Of a DNA stretch of 64,000 nucleotides, positions 1-10,475 are shown piece after piece. The stretch spans positions 1 to 64,000 of the forward strand of contig DYEA01000008.1 of the NCBI GenBank assembly GCA_020725885.1, given 5' to 3'. Numbering within the stretch: position 1 is the first letter of the stretch; each line of letters starts with the position of its first letter. This DNA comes from Slackia sp. (GTDB lineage Bacteria > Actinomycetota > Coriobacteriia > Anaerosomatales > Anaerosomataceae). The translations under genes were made by a program, and so were the position numbers. Under the pieces are notes generated by a model. It saw only the letters and a list, made by a program, of their open reading frames with translations. It did not search any database and was not told where the DNA came from.

Positions 1-1407
1 CGAGGCGATCGTCGTGCCGTAGGGCAGCACGACAGAGGCGGTGAACACGCCCGGCGCGGCGGACGGCGAAAGCGCGAGGTCGTGGGTGGCCGCGCCGATG
101 GTGTAGCGGACGAAGTAGCCCGTCGCGGCCGGCATGCCGGAGGTCACGGAAAGCGAGAAGGTCTTGGTGACGCCCTGTCGCCGGTCGCCGACGAGGATCG
201 GCTGCGACTGCGTGCATTCCCTCCCGTCAGGGCCGGTGACGGTCCCTGTGTACGACACGCGTATCACGCCCGACAAGTCCGTGGTGAGCTCCCAGCCTTC
301 CGGAACTGTCTCAGACAGCCGGTAGTCGCCTGGCGGCAGCTTGTCGAAGCCGAACGTCCCGTCTGCGGCCGACGTGGCCGTGAGCGAGAACGGATGCGCG
401 GAATCGAGGTAGGTCAGCGTGAAGACGAAGGGCCGGCCAGGGGCGCCCTCGTCAGCATCCTTGAACCCGTCTCCGTCCCTGTCCTCGAACTTCAAACCGT
501 ACAGACGACCTTCAGGCTCGGTGGCCTTGTCGACCGGGATCGGGACGGTCTTCTCGCCGATGCCGATCCCATTCCACTCGACGAGCCGCGCCTGCGCGCT
601 CGATCCGGTGTAGCCGGAAGCGCCGAGGCGCCCGAATCTCAACATCCACTCCCAGGTCACAGCCAAGTGGCCCTCGAAGTAGATGTAGCCGACCTTGCCC
701 TTCGGGATGACGAACGCAGGATTCTCAGGAAGCCGGGTCAGCAGGTACTTCTCGCCTTCGATCGGCTGGTCCTTGACGGATGGCGCGTAGGTCCCCGACG
801 GGCCGCCTTCCACTTCCCAGCGCCACCCGCGGGTCTCGTCGCACGCCACAGCGTTCTTGAGCGACCAGTAGTGGTCCATTTTGTAGGCCATGGAGGGAAC
901 GATCACCGGCCCGTCCGTCTTGTTCACGACGGTCAGCCGGTAGGGGACCCATTCACCCTCGACGTAACCCTTCACGTCACCGCTCGTCCACTTCGCCTGC
1001 GGCAGGCGAGTCCAGCCCTCGAACGCGCCGGCCTCGGCATACTCGGTCGTGGTCGACGGTTCCACCGGAGCGGCTACGCCCTGGGCAGGCTTGGGCGCTG
1101 GAGCGCTTGCCCACGGCGCGCTGGGTTTCGTCGAGGGCGCCTCCACGACCGGATCTTCGGGCACCGCTGGCGCAGGCTCTTGGACCGATCCGGACGCTTC
1201 GTCCACGGCTGGCGGAGACGCATCCTCTTGGACTCCGGCTTCGGCAGCCGCCGGCGGGCTTGACGAGCCTTCTACAGGCGGCTCGCTCGACAGATCGTCG
1301 GCATATACGGCGATCGCGGGGCTGACCATGGCGATCGCCAGGAGGACAGCGAGCAGCGCTGAGAACGCCCTCCCTGCGCCTCCGCGGTCGCTTCGCCAGT
1401 GCATCAT
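1..1407 (-). CDS. Secreted SdrD/Cna-B-like surface protein (3' end outside window)
   Basis: The 469 codons seen begin with a signal peptide: a basic start, a hydrophobic core near residues 14-30 and a likely cut after an AVYA motif near residue 34. A Pro/Ala/Ser-rich linker follows to about residue 110. Around residues 300-380 there is an SdrD_B-type fold with a DRDGDGFKDADEG calcium-loop-like motif and a LPPGDYRLSETVPEGW motif, typical of Cna-B/SdrD repeats in cell-surface proteins. Two adjacent ATGs occur at the start. The first (1407) follows a GAAGGGGTGG ribosome site. A hairpin at 1468-1495 separates it from lon, so it probably has its own promoter. The C-terminal anchor is not visible, so attachment to the wall or membrane is unknown. 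Ligand and role are unknown; adhesion or envelope structure is inferred from the fold only. Confidence 0.75.
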   Translation of the reverse strand, partial: MMHWRSDRGGAGRAFSALLAVLLAIAMVSPAIAVYADDLSSEPPVEGSSSPPAAAEAGVQEDASPPAVDEASGSVQEPAPAVPEDPVVEAPSTKPSAPWASAPAPKPAQGVAAPVEPSTTTEYAEAGAFEGWTRLPQAKWTSGDVKGYVEGEWVPYRLTVVNKTDGPVIVPSMAYKMDHYWSLKNAVACDETRGWRWEVEGGPSGTYAPSVKDQPIEGEKYLLTRLPENPAFVIPKGKVGYIYFEGHLAVTWEWMLRFGRLGASGYTGSSAQARLVEWNGIGIGEKTVPIPVDKATEPEGRLYGLKFEDRDGDGFKDADEGAPGRPFVFTLTYLDSAHPFSLTATSAADGTFGFDKLPPGDYRLSETVPEGWELTTDLSGVIRVSYTGTVTGPDGRECTQSQPILVGDRRQGVTKTFSLSVTSGMPAATGYFVRYTIGAATHDLALSPSAAPGVFTASVVLPYGTTIAS

Positions 1408-1467
1408 GAGGACCACCCCTTCCTCTCTGACCGCCTGATAGGCGGCCGGACGATGCGCAGAAGACAA

Positions 1468-1495
1468 AGACCGGCCCCTAGAACAGGGCCGGTCT
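1468..1495 (-). terminator. Rho-independent terminator after lon
   Basis: A 10-bp perfect inverted repeat (1468-1477 with 1486-1495, arm GACCGGCCC plus one A-T pair) has an 8-nt loop. On the minus strand it is followed by TTTGTCTT, a T-rich run. It lies after the lon stop (1643) and before the surface-protein start (1407), in the right orientation to end lon transcripts. Confidence 0.65.
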
Positions 1496-1589
1496 CACCA
1501 TTGACTCGCGATCGTCGCTTGGTGACCGGGTGGCCGACGAGCGCTCGAGCGTCTCCCCTCAGTGCTTTGCTCTGCGGCTCTCAAGGACT

Positions 1590-1609
1590 ACACACTACCA
1601 CAAGTGTGT
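1590..1609. repeat. Short inverted repeat between lon and the surface-protein gene
   Basis: ACACACT at 1590-1596 and AGTGTGT at 1603-1609 form a perfect 7-bp inverted repeat with a 6-nt centre. It lies 34 bases past the lon stop and about 185 bases upstream of the surface-protein start. It could be an operator or an RNA hairpin; nothing in the sequence decides between them. Confidence 0.35.
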
Positions 1610-1642
1610 TCCCCGTCACACTTTTCCGCAAACGGTCGCGTG

Positions 1643-3997
<2,355 letters not shown>

Positions 3998-4056
3998 GCC
4001 GCATGCCCTTTCGTCAGCCCGTTCGCGTCGTGAGATAATCCTTTCCCAGAACTTCT

Positions 4057-4074
4057 GCGTCAAACACGTGACGC
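4057..4074. promoter_or_regulatory. Inverted repeat between divergent genes, possible operator
   Basis: GCGTCA at 4057-4062 and TGACGC at 4069-4074 form a perfect 6-bp dyad with a 6-nt centre. It sits in the 96-bp gap between lon (minus) and the secreted-protein gene (plus), where it could act on either promoter. No known operator family is recognised. Confidence 0.3.
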
Positions 4075-4093
4075 CTGCACCGACGGGGTCTGG

Positions 4094-6082
4094 ATGCCTG
4101 CGCACTCCTTGCACGCACGGACGCTGCTCATGCGTCCGCTCGCGACGGCTCTTGCGGTGGCGCTTTCGTTCGCGATCGCGCCGGCGCTGCCCGCACGCGC
4201 GCAGCCCGCCGACCAGCGCGTGACGCTCTCCATACGGCACGCCCAACCGGCGTACACGCCTGACGCGACCTTCACGGTGGAGGTCGCGGCAGACCTGTCG
4301 CAGCCGGCGGAGTACTTCGAGGTCCGGCTGCGGCTGACGTCGCCCTCGGGCCGGCTCCTGTACCAGAAGACCGAAGTCCGCCACCGGGTTCCCGCTGGCC
4401 GCACGAGCGTCGCCTTCACGCGAGGTCTGACGGGCCTGGGCGTCCGCCAAGGCCGCTACCCTATCGAAGTCCGCGTGCTGGCCACGGGCAGCGATCCGAC
4501 CGTGGCCCGCAGCCGGCTCCTCGTGTTGGACGACTTCGCTCGCGTGCGCGTGCCGGTAGTCCTCGTGGCACACCTCGTGGGACCGCCCGCCACCGACCCG
4601 GGCGGGCGCTTCGCGAGCGACCCGGCGCTGTACCCGCGGCCACGCTCTGACGCGGACCGGCTCCTCGACGTAGCGGCCCGTCACTCGTCCTCCACGGTGG
4701 TGCTGGCTGCAGCGCCTGTCCTCATCGAGGAGTGGCTGCGCGCGTCTGACGGGTACGAGGTCCTCGACCCCGGCGGCGTCCGAACTGTCCCGCCCGAGGA
4801 TCCGACGGCCATCGCAGCGTCGGCTCTCCTCAGGCGCCTGCGGAACGCCGCCGAGAACCGCCTCGTCGAGCTCCTCGACGTCCCGTACGCCGAGCCAGAC
4901 CCGGCTCAGCTCGCGACGATCGACGCGACAGAGGACCTCGCCAGCCACTGGGCGTTCGGCGACGGCGTGTACGCGCGGGCCATCGGTTCATCGCCGGCGA
5001 GCGGGACTGCGTTCTTCGGCCCATCGGTGCCGCCAAGCGCGCTGGACGCAGCGCGTGCTCGCGGGTGCTCGTTCGTGGTGCTGCCGGTCGACGCGGTGCG
5101 CACGGGCGACGCCACGCCCGCTCCGGGCACATACCCGCTCGGCAAAGGCCTTCTTGCGCTCGCGGGCTCCAGCGGCTTGGCGGACGCAGCGCGCGCCGGC
5201 GACGCGGACGCCTTCTACGACGCGCTGTTCGAGCGCGCGGTCTCGCGTGAGCCGACCGCGCCGCTCATCGCGCTGTTCCAGATCGGGCCCGGCTCGCGCC
5301 ACGCCGCCACAGACCTCGAGCAGGCGCTCGCGTGGCTCGACGCCGTGCCCTGGGCGTCGTCCGTCAGCGCGAGCGCCGCAGCGCACGCCGGGACCGGCCC
5401 TGCCGTCGAACCCGTCCAGGCCACGCCGAGCGTGCCGGCCTATTGGCCTGAAGTCGCGCGAGCACGAGAGCTGTCGCTCGCGCTGATGGACGCCGTCGGC
5501 GGCAACGACGCGGATGCGGTCGAGACGCGGCGTCGCGCGCTCATCGCGCAAAGCGCGCTGTGGGCCGGAGCGGACGGCGCGTACGCCCTGGCCGAACGCG
5601 CCGAAGCGTTCGCCCGGTCTGCGTCCGACGAGGCGCGCCGCGTCTTCGATGCGGTGGTCATCGATGCCAAGGACGTCACCCTGCCCGACGTCGAAGGAGA
5701 CATCCCGGTCTCGATCGTCAACCGGTCCGGCAAGACGCTCCGTCTGCTTCTCGAGGCCCAGGCCTCTCGAGCGACCGTGCTCGGCGTGCCGACCACGGTG
5801 ACGGTGCAACCGGGCGAGAACATCGTCTCCCTGCGAGCAGACGTGCGCGGCGAGCTCGGCGACACCGTCCGCATCACCCTGACGTCTCGGCGCACGACGG
5901 TCGCATCGACCGAGATCGCCGTGCGGGCTTCGTACCTCGACCGGATCGTGACCATCGGCGCCGTCGTGGTGTTCCTGCTTGCGCTGCTGGCGTTCATCCG
6001 CAGGCGCGCCCGTCGAGCCGATGCTGCTACCATTGCGTCGGACGGCTTGTCCGACGGCTCCGGACCCACGGACGGATGGTGA
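4094..6082 (+). CDS. Secreted/membrane-anchored protein, DUF6049-like, function unknown
   Basis: This 662-aa protein has a signal peptide (hydrophobic core then PARAQ near residue 36), a long outside domain, one membrane segment near residues 618-638 and a short basic tail (RRRARR). The N-terminal 120 residues look like a beta-sandwich ([21 protein letters not shown]). The middle has an alpha/beta pattern with phrases such as [10 protein letters not shown] and [12 protein letters not shown]. This layout resembles the actinobacterial DUF6049 envelope proteins, but that match is from general pattern only. ATG 4094 gives a long n-region; ATG 4130 gives a more usual signal peptide, and neither has a strong ribosome site. 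Its stop overlaps the start of the next gene by one base (TGATG), so the two are probably co-expressed. Confidence 0.6.
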   Translation: MPAHSLHARTLLMRPLATALAVALSFAIAPALPARAQPADQRVTLSIRHAQPAYTPDATFTVEVAADLSQPAEYFEVRLRLTSPSGRLLYQKTEVRHRVPAGRTSVAFTRGLTGLGVRQGRYPIEVRVLATGSDPTVARSRLLVLDDFARVRVPVVLVAHLVGPPATDPGGRFASDPALYPRPRSDADRLLDVAARHSSSTVVLAAAPVLIEEWLRASDGYEVLDPGGVRTVPPEDPTAIAASALLRRLRNAAENRLVELLDVPYAEPDPAQLATIDATEDLASHWAFGDGVYARAIGSSPASGTAFFGPSVPPSALDAARARGCSFVVLPVDAVRTGDATPAPGTYPLGKGLLALAGSSGLADAARAGDADAFYDALFERAVSREPTAPLIALFQIGPGSRHAATDLEQALAWLDAVPWASSVSASAAAHAGTGPAVEPVQATPSVPAYWPEVARARELSLALMDAVGGNDADAVETRRRALIAQSALWAGADGAYALAERAEAFARSASDEARRVFDAVVIDAKDVTLPDVEGDIPVSIVNRSGKTLRLLLEAQASRATVLGVPTTVTVQPGENIVSLRADVRGELGDTVRITLTSRRTTVASTEIAVRASYLDRIVTIGAVVVFLLALLAFIRRRARRADAATIASDGLSDGSGPTDGW

Positions 6083-7230
6083 TGCTCGTGCGCACCGTCG
6101 TGCTCGACACCAACGTGCTCCTCAGCGACCCCGAGACGCTGCTCGCGTTCCCTGACGCCGAGGTCATCGTCCCTGACGTGGTCTTGAGCGAGATCGACAA
6201 GCTCAAGATGCAGCGGGTGGATCCCGACTTGCGCTACAAGGGGCGCGAGGTCAGCCGGATGCTGTTCGAGATGTCCGAGGGCGGCAGCCTGACGGACGGC
6301 GTCGAAACCCCCGAGGGCGGCCGCATCCGCGTGGTCGGTCTTGAGCCCGACGCCCCGATGCCAGAGGGGCTGAACGCGAAGAACGCCGACGACAGGATCC
6401 TCGCCGTGGCGCTCCAGGTCTGCGCTTCGGGCTGCGAGGACCTCACGCTCGTGACCAACGACCTCAACATGCTGATCAAGGCGCAGACCCTCGGGATCAA
6501 GGTGGAGCGCCGCGCCGAAGTCGAGGGCGGGTTCGCGCGCAAGTACATCATCCGGCCGTTCCAGCGCTATCGCGTGCCGATCACCATCCTCGCAGTGGCC
6601 CTCGGCGTGTTCGCCGGCGTGCTCGTGCTCGCGTTCTACACCACCAGCCTCACGGGACGTGGACAGGCAGCCGTGCCGACGGAGTTCCGAGACCTGCTCA
6701 CGTCCGATCAGCGCGCCTTGCTCGACGGCCTGACGCGGCTGCAGTCCTCGCCGAACGACGCGGACGCGATGAAGATGGTCGCCGACGCGTACTACAACTT
6801 GCGCGACCAGACCGGCAACGTCCAGTTCGCGCGCAAGGCGATCGACTACTACGAGCGGTACCTGAAGATACGCCCTGACGACGTCGACGTCCGCACGGAC
6901 ATGGCGGCGATGCTCTTCTACGCTGGCTCGACCGATCAGGCGATCCAAGAGGCGACGCGCGTGCTCGAGGCGCAGCCGGACCACATCCAGGCGAACTTCA
7001 ATCTGGGTATCTTCTACTGGCGCGGCAGGTCCGACTACGAAGCCGCTGCGCTGCAGTTCAAGAAGGTCATCGACCTCACCTCTGCGAGCAGCGACGCCCA
7101 CGCGGCGCTCATCAAGCAGCAGGCGCAGGCGAACCTTCAGAGCATCATCAAGGAAGCCGAGGCGGCCGGGCAGCCGCTCGACGTCAAGGCGCTTGGCATA
7201 GAGGCCATGAACGGAGGCACCGTCCAGTGA
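6082..7230 (+). CDS. PIN-domain ribonuclease fused to a membrane-anchored TPR domain
   Basis: One uninterrupted 382-aa frame holds two normally separate modules. Residues 3-145 are a PIN nuclease domain of the PhoH-like class, with acidic metal ligands at D9 (VLDTNVLL), E37 (VVLSEIDKLK), DD near 103 (NADDRI) and D near 126 (VTNDLNM). A hydrophobic segment at about 164-187 follows. Residues 200-370 are TPR-like repeats with the periodic pattern of CcmH/NrfG-type proteins (ARKAIDYYERYLKIRPDD, AIQEATRVLEAQPDH). The arrangement suggests a cytoplasmic RNase and an outside-facing TPR, depending on topology. Alternative starts are ATG 6076 and GTG 6088; 6082 was chosen for the TGATG overlap with the gene before. 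The substrate is unknown. Confidence 0.75.
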   Translation: MLVRTVVLDTNVLLSDPETLLAFPDAEVIVPDVVLSEIDKLKMQRVDPDLRYKGREVSRMLFEMSEGGSLTDGVETPEGGRIRVVGLEPDAPMPEGLNAKNADDRILAVALQVCASGCEDLTLVTNDLNMLIKAQTLGIKVERRAEVEGGFARKYIIRPFQRYRVPITILAVALGVFAGVLVLAFYTTSLTGRGQAAVPTEFRDLLTSDQRALLDGLTRLQSSPNDADAMKMVADAYYNLRDQTGNVQFARKAIDYYERYLKIRPDDVDVRTDMAAMLFYAGSTDQAIQEATRVLEAQPDHIQANFNLGIFYWRGRSDYEAAALQFKKVIDLTSASSDAHAALIKQQAQANLQSIIKEAEAAGQPLDVKALGIEAMNGGTVQ

Positions 7231-8177
7231 GCGACATGGAGACCATCGACATCGCCATCATCGGCGGCGGGCCGGCAGGGCTCACCGCCGCGCTGTATGC
7301 CGCCCGGGCGCGCACGCGCACCGTCGTCTTCGAGAGCGGCCTCCCGGGCGGCCAGATCGTCACGACGGAGCGCGTGGAGAACTACCCCGGCTTCCCCGAG
7401 GGCATCTCAGGGCCCGAGATCGGGCAGCTGATGCAGCAGCAGGCCGAACGGTTCGGCGCCGAGTTCCGCACGTTCACCCCCATCGAGCGCATCGAGCCGT
7501 CCGACCTGGACTTCGTGCTCACCACAGGCGAGGGCGACAAGGTCCTTGCACACGCGGTCATCCTTGCGACCGGGGCCGTGCCGAAGCGATTGGGCGTACC
7601 CGGCGAGGACGAGTACACGGGCCGCGGCGTCTCGTGGTGCGCTACCTGCGACGGCGCGTTCTTCCGCGACAAGGTCGTCGCGGTCATCGGCGGCGGTGAC
7701 GCTGCGGTCGAAGAGGCGTTGTTCCTCACCAAGTTCGCCTCGAAGGTCTACCTCGTGCACCGGCGCGACGAGCTGCGCGCAACGAAGTGCATCCAGGAGC
7801 AGTGCTTCGCGAACGAGAAGATCGAGATGCGCTGGAGCCGCGTCGTCACGGAGATCATCGGCGAAGGCGGCAAGGTGGCCGCGATACGGCTGGCGTCCAC
7901 GAAGGGCGAGCCCGAGGAAGTGCTGCCCGTCGACGGCGTGTTCGAGTTCGTGGGCGTGGAGCCGCAAAGCGCGCTCGTGAAGGACCTCTGCGACCTCGAC
8001 GAGCGCGGCTACGTGAAGGTAGACCACAACGGCCTCACATCGTATCCTGGCCTGTACGCAGCAGGCGACGTCACCGATTCCGAGCTCAAGCAGGTGATCA
8101 CCGCTGCTGCGAAAGGCGCGTCGGCGGCGTTCGAGGCCGTGAAGTGGATCGACGAGCGGCTCTGCAGGGTCTCTTAA
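7227..8177 (+). CDS. trxB: Thioredoxin-disulfide reductase
   Basis: This 316-aa flavoprotein moves electrons from NAD(P)H through FAD to thioredoxin. It shows the FAD motif IGGGPAGLTAALYAARA at the start, the redox pair in WCATCDGAFF near residue 137, the nucleotide motif VIGGGDAAVEEA, and a C-terminal GLYAAGDVTD FAD motif. The GTG at 7227 is preferred over the ATG at 7236 because GGAGG lies 9 nt upstream of the GTG. It overlaps the stop of the PIN-TPR gene by four bases and is followed 15 bp later by its partner thioredoxin. Whether it uses NADPH or a low-potential donor cannot be told from the sequence alone. Confidence 0.96.
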   Translation: MSDMETIDIAIIGGGPAGLTAALYAARARTRTVVFESGLPGGQIVTTERVENYPGFPEGISGPEIGQLMQQQAERFGAEFRTFTPIERIEPSDLDFVLTTGEGDKVLAHAVILATGAVPKRLGVPGEDEYTGRGVSWCATCDGAFFRDKVVAVIGGGDAAVEEALFLTKFASKVYLVHRRDELRATKCIQEQCFANEKIEMRWSRVVTEIIGEGGKVAAIRLASTKGEPEEVLPVDGVFEFVGVEPQSALVKDLCDLDERGYVKVDHNGLTSYPGLYAAGDVTDSELKQVITAAAKGASAAFEAVKWIDERLCRVS

Positions 8178-8192
8178 GAGAGGAGAGGCGCG

Positions 8193-8519
8193 ATGAGCGA
8201 CCTGATCAAGCAGGTGACCGACGACAGCTTCGAGTCGGACGTGATCGACAGCGCGATTCCCGTCGTCTTGGACTTCTGGGCGCCGTGGTGCGGCCCGTGC
8301 CGCATGATGGAGCCGGTGCTCGAGGAGCTCGCCGCTGAGGCTGCGGGCAAGATCCAGGTCGCCAAGCTCAACGTCGACGACAACCCGAAGACCGCACAGC
8401 GGTTCGACATCCTCTCGATCCCGACCCTGCTCGTGTTCAAGGATGGATCGGTCGTCAAGAAGCTCGTGGGCGCCATGCCGAAGAAGCGGCTCGCCGACGA
8501 GCTCGCCGAGTGGCTGTAG
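8193..8519 (+). CDS. trxA: Thioredoxin
   Basis: This 108-aa protein has the classic active site FWAPWCGPCRMMEPVLEEL and the cis-proline loop ILSIPTLLVFKDG, at full family length. It is the disulfide-reducing partner of the TrxB encoded 15 bp upstream and a likely reductant for the peroxiredoxin at 58.9 kb. A good ribosome site (AGAGGAGAGG) precedes ATG 8193. It lies at the head of the nickel-handling genes, with 13 bp before the next start. Confidence 0.97.
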   Translation: MSDLIKQVTDDSFESDVIDSAIPVVLDFWAPWCGPCRMMEPVLEELAAEAAGKIQVAKLNVDDNPKTAQRFDILSIPTLLVFKDGSVVKKLVGAMPKKRLADELAEWL

Positions 8520-8532
8520 CCGAGGAGCGCTC

Positions 8533-8961
8533 GTGCGGGTCCTCGTCGTCGACGGGATGGGCGGACGCATCGGCCAGGAAGTGGTCGCCCGCCTTAGGGC
8601 GGCGTTCGGCGAGGGCGTCGAGGTGCTCGCGGTCGGCACCAACTCCACCGCCACGACGGCGATGCTCAAGGCCGGCGCGAACCGCGGAGCCACCGGCGAG
8701 AACGCGCTGCGCGTCACGGTCCGGGAGGCCGACGTCGTGATCGGCCCGCTCTCGCTGCTGGTGCCTGACTCCATGATGGGCGAGGTGACGGCGGCTATGG
8801 CGCAAGCGCTCGCCGCATCGAGCGCGCGCAAGGTCATGCTGCCGTTGACGAATCCCAGGATCGACCTGGTAGGGGTCACGAAGACCCCGCTTCCTCATCT
8901 GCTGGACGAGGCGGTCGCGATCGTCTCGTCGATGCTCGGGAAGGAGGTCGGCGATGTGTGA
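8533..8961 (+). CDS. DUF3842 family protein
   Basis: This 142-aa protein starts with a Rossmann-like glycine motif (VLVVDGMGGRIGQEV) and continues as an alternating alpha/beta protein, matching the small DUF3842 family. No function is established. The GTG at 8533, with CGAGGAG just upstream, gives the expected start; the frame is open further upstream but overlaps trxA. Its stop overlaps the ATG of the CooT-like nickel protein (ATGTGTGA at 8954-8961), so the two are translationally coupled. A role in nickel or nucleotide-linked metal handling is inferred from this coupling. Confidence 0.7.
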   Translation: MRVLVVDGMGGRIGQEVVARLRAAFGEGVEVLAVGTNSTATTAMLKAGANRGATGENALRVTVREADVVIGPLSLLVPDSMMGEVTAAMAQALAASSARKVMLPLTNPRIDLVGVTKTPLPHLLDEAVAIVSSMLGKEVGDV

Positions 8962-9148
8962 GGCTCGTGTGGTGATCAAAGACGCCTCCGGCAACGAGCT
9001 GGAGACCGTCGAGGACGTGACGACCATCGTCCCCGACGAGAGCGGGCTGAAGCTCTACGACCTGTACGGCGGCCACCGCAGCGTGTCCGCCACGTTCACG
9101 GAAGTCCGGCTGCTCGACCACACCGTCGTGCTGACGGCGATCGAGTGA
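8954..9148 (+). CDS. CooT-like small nickel-binding protein
   Basis: This 64-aa protein begins Met-Cys-Glu and follows the CooT/PF10133 pattern through to the end (EDVTTIVPDESGLKLYDLYG, then a final beta strand ending VVLTAIE). In CooT the Cys at position 2 binds Ni(II) and the protein serves nickel delivery to carbon monoxide dehydrogenase. Here the neighbours are an ECF nickel/cobalt importer and Hyp genes, so delivery to hydrogenase or CODH is inferred. It is coupled to DUF3842 by overlap and followed 30 bp later by another small gene starting Met-Cys-Glu. Confidence 0.78.
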   Translation: MCEARVVIKDASGNELETVEDVTTIVPDESGLKLYDLYGGHRSVSATFTEVRLLDHTVVLTAIE

Positions 9149-9178
9149 GAGCGCCGGTATCGGGAGGAGGTGAGCGGC

Positions 9179-9424
9179 GTGTGTGAGGGCGGCATCAACA
9201 CCGGCCAGGTGAAGATGGCGGTCGCGATGGTCGATGACTCGCTCGCGCTGGCCCAGAAGTGGCTGGAGCAGCTGCACCACCTGGCAGACCAGGGCGGGCG
9301 CCGCGCGTCGAGCGCGGAATTCGCGCAGGTCTCCGTCGCGCTGGGAGAGGCGCGCCAGAAGCTCGAAGACGCCGTCGACAAGCTCGGGATGGTCGACGAC
9401 GGCGTCACCGTCGAGCGCCTGTAG
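9179..9424 (+). CDS. Small helical protein starting MCEGG, unknown
   Basis: An 81-aa protein with no recognised family. The GTG at 9179 is chosen over the in-frame GTG at 9170 because GGGAGGAGG sits 8 nt upstream of 9179 and overlaps 9170. This start gives the N-terminus MCEGGINTGQ, echoing the Met-Cys-Glu of the CooT-like protein just upstream. The rest is alpha-helical and charged (LAQKWLEQLHHLADQ, SVALGEARQKLEDAVDKLG), with one pair of adjacent histidines. It sits between CooT and the CbiM-type transporter. A metal-binding or nickel-chaperone role is a guess from position and the N-terminal cysteine. Confidence 0.6.
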   Translation: MCEGGINTGQVKMAVAMVDDSLALAQKWLEQLHHLADQGGRRASSAEFAQVSVALGEARQKLEDAVDKLGMVDDGVTVERL

Positions 9425-9445
9425 CACGGCGCTCGGTCCGATCGG

Positions 9446-9464
9446 GCCCTCACGGAGAGGGCCA
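9446..9464 (+). other. Hairpin upstream of the CbiM-type gene
   Basis: GGCCCTC and GAGGGCC flank a 5-nt loop in the 94-bp gap between the small MCE gene and the transporter genes. It has no T-run after it. It may be an attenuator or an mRNA-stability hairpin; no cobalamin or NiCo riboswitch features were recognised around it. Confidence 0.35.
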
Positions 9465-9518
9465 GCGAGCCACGAAGGGTCGCACGACGACTGGCTTTCT
9501 AGGCAAGGGAGGGTCATC

Positions 9519-10457
9519 GTGCACATCCCTGACGGCATGCTCGACACCAAGACCTGGGCGACTGCCTGGGTCGGATCCGCGGGAGCGCTCGCGTACGCCG
9601 CGCGTCGCGTGCGGCAGGCGGTGGACGACTCCCGCCTCGTGCTCATGTCGGTCATCGCAGCGCTGATCTTCGCGCTGCAGATGCTCAACTTCCCCGTCGC
9701 CGGCGGCACCTCGGGCCACTTCGCGGGAGGAGCGGCCGCTGCGATCCTGCTCGGGCCATGGCAAGCGCTTCTCGTCATGGCGGGAGTCCTTGGAGTCCAG
9801 GCGCTGTTCTTCGCGGACGGCGGCATCACGGCGTTCGGGGCGAACGTCGTGAACATGGGCGTCGTCGCGGTCTTCGTGGGCTGGGCGGTGTACCGGGCCG
9901 CTTCTGGCCGGAGCCCCTCGCCGGGCCGTCGAAGCGCCGCCGCCTTCGCCGCCGGATGGGCCGGTTGCTTCGTCGCGTCGCTCTTCGCGGCGCTCGAGCT
10001 GTGGATCTCCGGCAGGGCGCCGCTCCTCGCGGTCGTGTCGGCCATGGGCTTCTGGCACGCCGTCATCGGCATCGGGGAGGGCTTGATCACCGCGGGACTG
10101 GTCGCGTACCTGGCGCAGACCCGGCCTGGCCTGCTGGATGCCGATGCGCCTGCGTCGGCGTCTTCCGTCCGCCCTGTCGCGGTGACGCTCGGCGCGGTGG
10201 CCCTGGCTGCGGCGGGACTCTCGTTCCTGGCGTCGTCGCACCCAGACGGACTCGAGTACGTCTACTTCGAGCAAGGCATCGGCAGGCCCTTCGCGGAGCG
10301 CGTGCTGCTGCACAGCCCCATGCCTGACTACGTGATCCCCGGGGTCGCGAACGAGACGCTCGCGGGCGTGCTCGCAGGCGCCGTCGGCGTCGTGATCACG
10401 GGCGCGCTGCTCTACACGGCAGTACGGGCGCTGGCTGCACGCCGTCAGGCGGCCTGA
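9519..10457 (+). CDS. cbiM: CbiM/NikM-type ECF substrate-binding membrane protein with PDGLE domain
   Basis: This 312-aa membrane protein is the metal-specific S component of an ECF importer for Ni2+ or Co2+. The start matters: in this family the processed N-terminus and His2 hold the metal, and GTG 9519, with AAGGGAGGG upstream, yields MHIPDGMLD. The CbiM core spans about residues 1-205 with six hydrophobic segments and the NMGVVAVFVG region. After residue 230 comes a CbiN/NikN-like PDGLE domain (SSHPDGLEYVYFEQG) and a last membrane helix, so M and N parts are fused. The gene is followed by CbiQ and CbiO. Nickel is the likely cargo given CooT upstream and HypFCDE downstream; cobalt cannot be excluded. 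Confidence 0.88.
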   Translation: MHIPDGMLDTKTWATAWVGSAGALAYAARRVRQAVDDSRLVLMSVIAALIFALQMLNFPVAGGTSGHFAGGAAAAILLGPWQALLVMAGVLGVQALFFADGGITAFGANVVNMGVVAVFVGWAVYRAASGRSPSPGRRSAAAFAAGWAGCFVASLFAALELWISGRAPLLAVVSAMGFWHAVIGIGEGLITAGLVAYLAQTRPGLLDADAPASASSVRPVAVTLGAVALAAAGLSFLASSHPDGLEYVYFEQGIGRPFAERVLLHSPMPDYVIPGVANETLAGVLAGAVGVVITGALLYTAVRALAARRQAA

Positions 10458-10475
10458 GCTGCGGCGGAGCGGCGG

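Noticed and set aside
1495-1642. Cyclic-di-GMP, cyclic-di-AMP or cobalamin riboswitch before the surface-protein gene
   Set aside because: I compared the minus-strand leader with the core motifs I know and found no match beyond scattered purine-rich words.
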